A stretch of DNA of 64,000 nt from Candidatus Melainabacteria bacterium. Its GTDB lineage: Bacteria > Cyanobacteriota > Vampirovibrionia > Obscuribacterales > Obscuribacteraceae. The translations under genes were made by a program, and so were the position numbers. The notes under the pieces are model-generated. The model was given only the letters and a program-made list of their open reading frames with translations. It was not told the DNA's origin and did no database searches. Positions 60,184 to 64,000 of the stretch are shown piece by piece. The DNA lies in NCBI GenBank assembly GCA_016212515.1, contig JACRFZ010000011.1, positions 1 through 64,000 on the forward strand, in the 5' to 3' direction. Numbering within the stretch: position 1 is the stretch's first letter; the number at the start of each line of letters is the position of its first letter.

Positions 60184-62198
60184 ACGGTTTTCCCCGTCGA
60201 CCGCTGCACAATACTGATAAAACAATCTTCCAGACTGAAGGGCAGCGGTCTTTCCGTTAAGACCTGATGCCCGCCCCGGGAGAGCTTCTCTCGCAGAAGC
60301 GGCAACTCAATCTGCGGCTCATCCAGCACCACATGCAGTGCATGAGCAAACATAGAAGTACGCCAGGGGGGCAGATTTTCTTTTAAGAAAGCATAACCGG
60401 CGGGCAGGTCGGCCAGGGTCAGTTCGATAAGCGTTCCAGGCTGCTCAGCCTTAATCTGGGAAGGGGAGCCTTCCGAAACCAGAGAACCGGCCACCATAAA
60501 CCCCAGATTATTACAGTTCTCGGCTTCTTCCAAAAAGTGAGTGGTAACCAGTACCGCCGTACCCTGCCTGGCAAAGTCCCGAATCAATTTCCACATTTCC
60601 CGCCTGGCCAGAGGATCCACACCTGATGTAGGCTCATCCAGAAAGAGCACTTCGGGCTGGTGTAAGACCGCCGCTCCAAAGGAAAGCCGCTGCTTCCAGC
60701 CCCCCGGCAACTTGCCGGCCAGAAGCCCGCCCTGCCCGGTCAATTCGGAACTGCGCAAGACCCAGGCGATACGCTCTTGCTTGAGTTTCTCCGGCACGCA
60801 GTAGACACCGCAATAGAATTCCAGATTTTCCTTGATGGTCAGGTCGTCATAGAGCGTAAATTTCTGACTCATGTAACCAAGCCGCTGCCGTAAGCTCTCT
60901 CGGCGCAGATCGGAAGCCTGACCGCAAAGGGCCATGTGCCCCGCCGTCGGGCCAATGAGACCGCATAAAATCTTGATCGTAGTAGTCTTGCCGGCACCAT
61001 TGGCACCGAGCAAACCATAAATTTCACCATAGCCCACCTTCAAGGAAACCGACTTGACGGCTTCAAAAGAGCCGAACTTTTTGCAGACTCCTCGGGCTTC
61101 AATGGCACTGAAGGTGGGAAGCGCAGCGTTTGTAGAGCCCGGGGTGGAAGCGACGCTCGGGCTGAAAGGAAAAGGCAAGCGCACCTGCTCCGGCTCATCT
61201 CGGCGCAGCCTGGCCACAAAGACATTTTCCAAGGTAGGCTCGCGCACTTCTATATCGAGATCAAGGGTCCCGCCATTATCTTCGCCCGCACCTCGATCAA
61301 TACTGCCACTCCCTGAAGCCAGTTGCCGTACCAGGGTCTCCCCGGCCCCCGTCTCGGTGACCAGCACATCCAGGCGATCCCCAAAAGTTTGCACATCTTT
61401 GAGCACCGGCTGAGCGCCGCGCCCTACACTGAGCAGCCGACGCTCTAGCACCGCCAATCTGCCGGAGCGCAATTCCAGCCGGTGACAGCCCAGGTTTTCC
61501 TTGAGACTGGCCGGCGAGCCTTCTTCCAGCACCAGCCCTTCATGCATCAAAATCAGCCGGGAACACCGCTCAGCCTCATCCAGATAAGGCGTGGCCACGG
61601 CCACCGTCACCCCATCCCGGGCCACATTGGAGAGCAGGTCCCAGAACTCCCGGCGCGAAACCGGGTCTACACCGGTAGTCGGCTCATCCAAAAGCAAAAG
61701 CCTGGGTCTGGCGATCAAGGCGCAGCAAAGGGCCAACTTCTGCTTCATGCCCCCGGAAAGCTGCCCGGCCAGCCGATCCGGAAACTGATCCAGGTTCATA
61801 AGGCGCAGGTAATACCAGGCTCTTTCCTTGAAGACGGCACCGTCGACCTCTCTCAGCCCGGCCACATAGCGCAAGTTCTCCCAGAGACTCAAATCAGGAT
61901 AAAGTGAAAACTGCTGGGTCAAATAGCCAATCTGCAAGCGCATATCCCGTGGTTTGCGTCCCATGGTTAGGACCAGACCGCCGCTGGCTTCCAGCACCCC
62001 GCCCAGGATGTGAAAAGTAGTGGTCTTGCCGGCACCATCAGGGCCAATCAAGCCAAAAATTTCACCTTCTTGAATTTCAAAACTGATATCTTTCACCGCT
62101 TTGATGGCGCCATAATCACGGCGCAAATTCCGCACTGCCACCACCGGCGGCGACAGCGGCTCCGCTCTTCCATCAGCTAACGGTGCAGCACTTAACAC
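60180..62198 (-). CDS. ABC transporter ATPase with two fused nucleotide-binding domains
   Basis: 672 residues, GTG start with GGGA upstream. NBD1: Walker A GPDGAGKT (52-59), signature LSGGMKQK (147-154), Walker B LLLLDEPTTGVDP. NBD2 (from about 370): Walker A GANGAGKT, signature LPGGWKQR in which the usual Ser is Pro, Walker B LFLDEPTSGVDP. The two domains are joined by a segment of about 110 residues. Same build as YbhF. Provides ATP-driven power for the two permeases. The signature change in NBD2 suggests that only one of the two ATP sites is fully active. Confidence 0.93.
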   Translation of the reverse strand: MLSAAPLADGRAEPLSPPVVAVRNLRRDYGAIKAVKDISFEIQEGEIFGLIGPDGAGKTTTFHILGGVLEASGGLVLTMGRKPRDMRLQIGYLTQQFSLYPDLSLWENLRYVAGLREVDGAVFKERAWYYLRLMNLDQFPDRLAGQLSGGMKQKLALCCALIARPRLLLLDEPTTGVDPVSRREFWDLLSNVARDGVTVAVATPYLDEAERCSRLILMHEGLVLEEGSPASLKENLGCHRLELRSGRLAVLERRLLSVGRGAQPVLKDVQTFGDRLDVLVTETGAGETLVRQLASGSGSIDRGAGEDNGGTLDLDIEVREPTLENVFVARLRRDEPEQVRLPFPFSPSVASTPGSTNAALPTFSAIEARGVCKKFGSFEAVKSVSLKVGYGEIYGLLGANGAGKTTTIKILCGLIGPTAGHMALCGQASDLRRESLRQRLGYMSQKFTLYDDLTIKENLEFYCGVYCVPEKLKQERIAWVLRSSELTGQGGLLAGKLPGGWKQRLSFGAAVLHQPEVLFLDEPTSGVDPLARREMWKLIRDFARQGTAVLVTTHFLEEAENCNNLGFMVAGSLVSEGSPSQIKAEQPGTLIELTLADLPAGYAFLKENLPPWRTSMFAHALHVVLDEPQIELPLLREKLSRGGHQVLTERPLPFSLEDCFISIVQRSTGKTV

Positions 62199-62201
62199 TT
62201 T

Positions 62202-63512
62202 TCATTTTCCCGAATTTTTCAAGGTATTGGACGGGAGACCAGACCCACCACTGACCTCACCGCTGCCATCCAACTCGATGACGGCTTCGGCGGGCATGCC
62301 CGGCTTGGCAAAGCGATCAGGTTGATCGATGCCGATTTTGATGCCGAAGACCTGCTTGACTCGGTCGTCTTTGAAGTAAATATTCTCAGGCGTAAATGAT
62401 CCTTCCGGATCGATTTGTATGACCTTGCCGCCAAAAGGCTTATCAGGAGCCGAATCCAGCACCACTTTCGCAGTCTGGCCGACCCTCACTTTGCCAATCT
62501 TTCCTTCCGGCACATAGCCGCGCAAGTAAACCGTATCAAGGTTTATCAAAGACATAAGGGTCTGCCCCGGCACCACCACCGCTCCCGGCTCCACCGCCCT
62601 GGCTGTGACGATTCCCTCGATGGGACTTTTGATATCCAGATAAGCCATATTGGCCAGTACTTCATCTTCATCAGCCTGAGCCGATGCTGCTTCATGTTCG
62701 GCACTCTTCAACTTAAAGCGAGCCTGGGCCAACTGCCCCTCCAGAACCCCCAATTGGGCTTTCATCATGCCGGGATTCAAGCGAGTGGTACGCGCCTGCT
62801 CCAGGCTGGACTGAGCCACATGGCACTGCTTTACAGCAGCCTGCACAGCACTTTCCCGAGACCGCACCAGCGCTTCCTGGGAATCACAAGTAGTCTTGGC
62901 CTGGTCGTTCTCATCGGTAGTAACGGCACCCCGGCTGGCCAGAAATTCGTATCTTTGCTTGCGTATCTTTGCCAGTTGCAACTCCGCTCTAGCCTGAGTC
63001 AACTGCGCCTCCGCCTCGGCAAGCCGAGCCTGGGCCTGGGCCAAATTGCCCTCAGCCTCATTGACCTTGGCCACCGTGTCTTCCTTGGACTGGGTCAAGC
63101 GCAGACGTGATTCCTCCAACTGCCGCTCCACCACAGTAATTTGATAGCGGCTCTCCTCCACCATCTCTTGCGCTCTGCGCTTCTTGGCCTTGACGCCGCG
63201 CAGCCGCGCTTGAATCTCATCATCACTGAGCTTTATGAGCTGGTCGCCGACCTTGACCGACTGCCCTTCACGAAACCCTACATAGTCAATGCGTCCACCG
63301 ATCTTGGGACCGACATTGGTCTCATATCCTTCAATACGACCACTGACGGAGATTCGGTTATCAGGCTCAGGGGCGGGAAACAAACCAGGATATAGGTAGA
63401 AGCCCAGAGCGCCAAGAAGCAACAAAACCACCACCACAATGAGCGGCGCGGGAGGCTTGCCGTGCGACTTTGCCGTTTGCGTTCCCGGGTCTGCCATTGT
63501 TTCCGTTGCCAT
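62202..63512 (-). CDS. HlyD/YbhG-type periplasmic adaptor
   Basis: 436 residues from an ATG with GGGGAG upstream. A membrane anchor (about 23-45) is followed by a lipoyl-like half motif (ISVSGRIEGYETNVGPKIGG), a long alpha-helical hairpin rich in Ala/Glu/Gln (ESRLRLTQSKEDTVAKVNEA and so on, about 120-290), then the second lipoyl half (DIKSPIEGIVTARAVEPG) and a beta-barrel domain. Links inner-membrane exporter to TolC. First gene of the efflux operon, divergent from the TetR gene. Its upstream in-frame extension is not supported. Confidence 0.92.
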   Translation of the reverse strand: MATETMADPGTQTAKSHGKPPAPLIVVVVLLLLGALGFYLYPGLFPAPEPDNRISVSGRIEGYETNVGPKIGGRIDYVGFREGQSVKVGDQLIKLSDDEIQARLRGVKAKKRRAQEMVEESRYQITVVERQLEESRLRLTQSKEDTVAKVNEAEGNLAQAQARLAEAEAQLTQARAELQLAKIRKQRYEFLASRGAVTTDENDQAKTTCDSQEALVRSRESAVQAAVKQCHVAQSSLEQARTTRLNPGMMKAQLGVLEGQLAQARFKLKSAEHEAASAQADEDEVLANMAYLDIKSPIEGIVTARAVEPGAVVVPGQTLMSLINLDTVYLRGYVPEGKIGKVRVGQTAKVVLDSAPDKPFGGKVIQIDPEGSFTPENIYFKDDRVKQVFGIKIGIDQPDRFAKPGMPAEAVIELDGSGEVSGGSGLPSNTLKNSGK

Positions 63513-63549
63513 CAGCGCTCCCCTGGTTTTACGAAATGCCGACTCGGTT

Positions 63550-63563
63550 TTACCGGCCGGTAA
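63550..63563. promoter_or_regulatory. Candidate TetR operator 1
   Basis: Perfect 14-base palindrome TTACCGGCCGGTAA, containing TACC-GGCC-GGTA. It lies 38 bases before the adaptor start. Half-sites and spacing are the same as in operator 2. Confidence 0.65.
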
Positions 63564-63582
63564 CTTTCCGGCTACCAAACAA

Positions 63583-63613
63583 ATCATACCAACCGGTATG
63601 TATTGTTTGTCAA
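63583..63613 (-). promoter_or_regulatory. Promoter of the efflux operon, overlapping operator 2
   Basis: On the - strand TTGACA (63613-63608) and TATGAT (63588-63583) with a 19-base spacer form a plausible promoter. The inverted repeat CATACC-AACC-GGTATG (63585-63600) fills the spacer and part of the -10 box, so a bound TetR dimer would block RNA polymerase. Confidence 0.65.
63585..63600. promoter_or_regulatory. Candidate TetR operator 2
   Basis: CATACC-AACC-GGTATG, containing TACC-AACC-GGTA. Centre lies 36 bases from that of operator 1, between the divergent adaptor and TetR genes. Confidence 0.7.
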
Positions 63614-63656
63614 TCATTTTTGTCGTAAAATTTTCCCAGTCCCTTGTGAGAATCAG

Positions 63657-64000
63657 ATGAACGTCCAGGATGCCAACAGTACAGCCGAACTAAGCACGCC
63701 CCGCCGGGGCAAGCGAGAACAAATAGTGCAGGCGGCTGTAAAGACCTTCCTGGAGCACGGCTATGCCGGCACCAGCATGAATAAGGTTGCCGATGCCGCC
63801 GGGGTGATCAAGGCCACCATATACAGCCACTTTAAAGATAAACAGCAACTTTTCATTGCCATCATTGAAGAGATGACCATCAAGAAGGTAGCCATTGATT
63901 TCAGCAATCCCGAACCAATCTTAAGCCTCGAACCGGATGAATTCATCGACGTGCTCACCGGCAAGTTCTGCGTGCTCATGCAAGACCCCGAGTATCACGC
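63657..64000 (+). CDS. TetR-family regulator, truncated by window end
   Basis: First 114 codons of an open frame that continues beyond the window. The N-terminal domain is a TetR helix-turn-helix: REQIVQAAVKTFLEHGYAGT, then MNKVADAAGVIKATIYSHFK and DKQQLFIAII, including the typical tyrosine and Phe of the recognition helix. Divergent from the efflux operon and separated from it by two matching operators, so it is most likely the local repressor that responds to an exported compound, in the same way as CecR stands beside ybhGFSR in E. coli. Ribosome binding site weak (GTGAGAATC). Confidence 0.9.
   Translation, partial: MNVQDANSTAELSTPRRGKREQIVQAAVKTFLEHGYAGTSMNKVADAAGVIKATIYSHFKDKQQLFIAIIEEMTIKKVAIDFSNPEPILSLEPDEFIDVLTGKFCVLMQDPEYH

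Overview
The window is a dense bacterial chromosome segment with short gaps, no rRNA, tRNA or CRISPR that I could see, and no transposase or phage gene. The envelope is of the Gram-negative type: a TolC-family outer-membrane channel, an HlyD-type adaptor, lipoproteins with a lipobox, and a probable outer-membrane barrel. Ribosome binding sites are mostly classical (AGGAGG, GAGG) and many genes end in hairpins. The large share of lineage-specific membrane and secreted proteins would suit a poorly sampled group such as the non-photosynthetic relatives of cyanobacteria (Vampirovibrionia/Obscuribacterales), but no marker gene here proves this and the placement is only a guess.

Layout. 1-2.5 kb (+): Nudix hydrolase, a nucleoside-hydrolase-like protein and an unknown gene, each closed by a hairpin. 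2.7-5.6 kb (-): a three-gene membrane operon; two of the genes are paralogues that look like membrane-anchored permuted NlpC/P60 (YiiX-like) cysteine enzymes. 6.1-13.1 kb (+): a run of envelope and secreted proteins, including a LysM protein ending in octapeptide repeats, a Gln-rich secreted protein, a secreted protein made almost wholly of a 15-residue curli-like repeat, and a 654-residue membrane protein. 13.5-15.9 kb (+): Usp-like protein, cation diffusion facilitator and a small protein. 16-17.5 kb (-): two conserved unknowns, one with two degenerate HTH-like segments. 18.2-34.3 kb (+): DUF502 protein, small membrane proteins, GH30 glycosidase, HAD phosphatase, malate dehydrogenase, a 1033-residue fusion of a ThDP enzyme with an aldehyde dehydrogenase, GH1 beta-glucosidase, GNAT acetyltransferase, membrane proteins and one frameshifted gene.

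34.7-51.8 kb (-): unknowns, a 38-residue membrane microprotein, an FtsH-like AAA metalloprotease, then a patatin-like lipase, an SDR/dienoyl-CoA-isomerase fusion, an internally duplicated protein, an S41 processing peptidase, a CPBP intramembrane protease, a Gly/Tyr-rich lipoprotein, a rhomboid protease and a His/Met-repeat lipoprotein barrel. This stretch is rich in membrane proteolysis and lipid metabolism. 52.3-55.4 kb (-): two adjacent MocR/GabR-type regulators, one of which has lost the PLP-binding lysine. 56.3-64 kb: a complete five-gene tripartite ABC efflux operon (HlyD adaptor, double ATPase, two ABC-2 permeases, TolC) facing a divergent TetR regulator, with two matching TACC-N4-GGTA operators between them; the TetR gene runs off the end.

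The most interesting items are the 15-residue repeat protein and its envelope neighbourhood, the ThDP/ALDH fusion, the MocR protein with Asn in place of the PLP lysine, the HSDL2-like/ECH1-like fusion, and the paired operators of the efflux locus.
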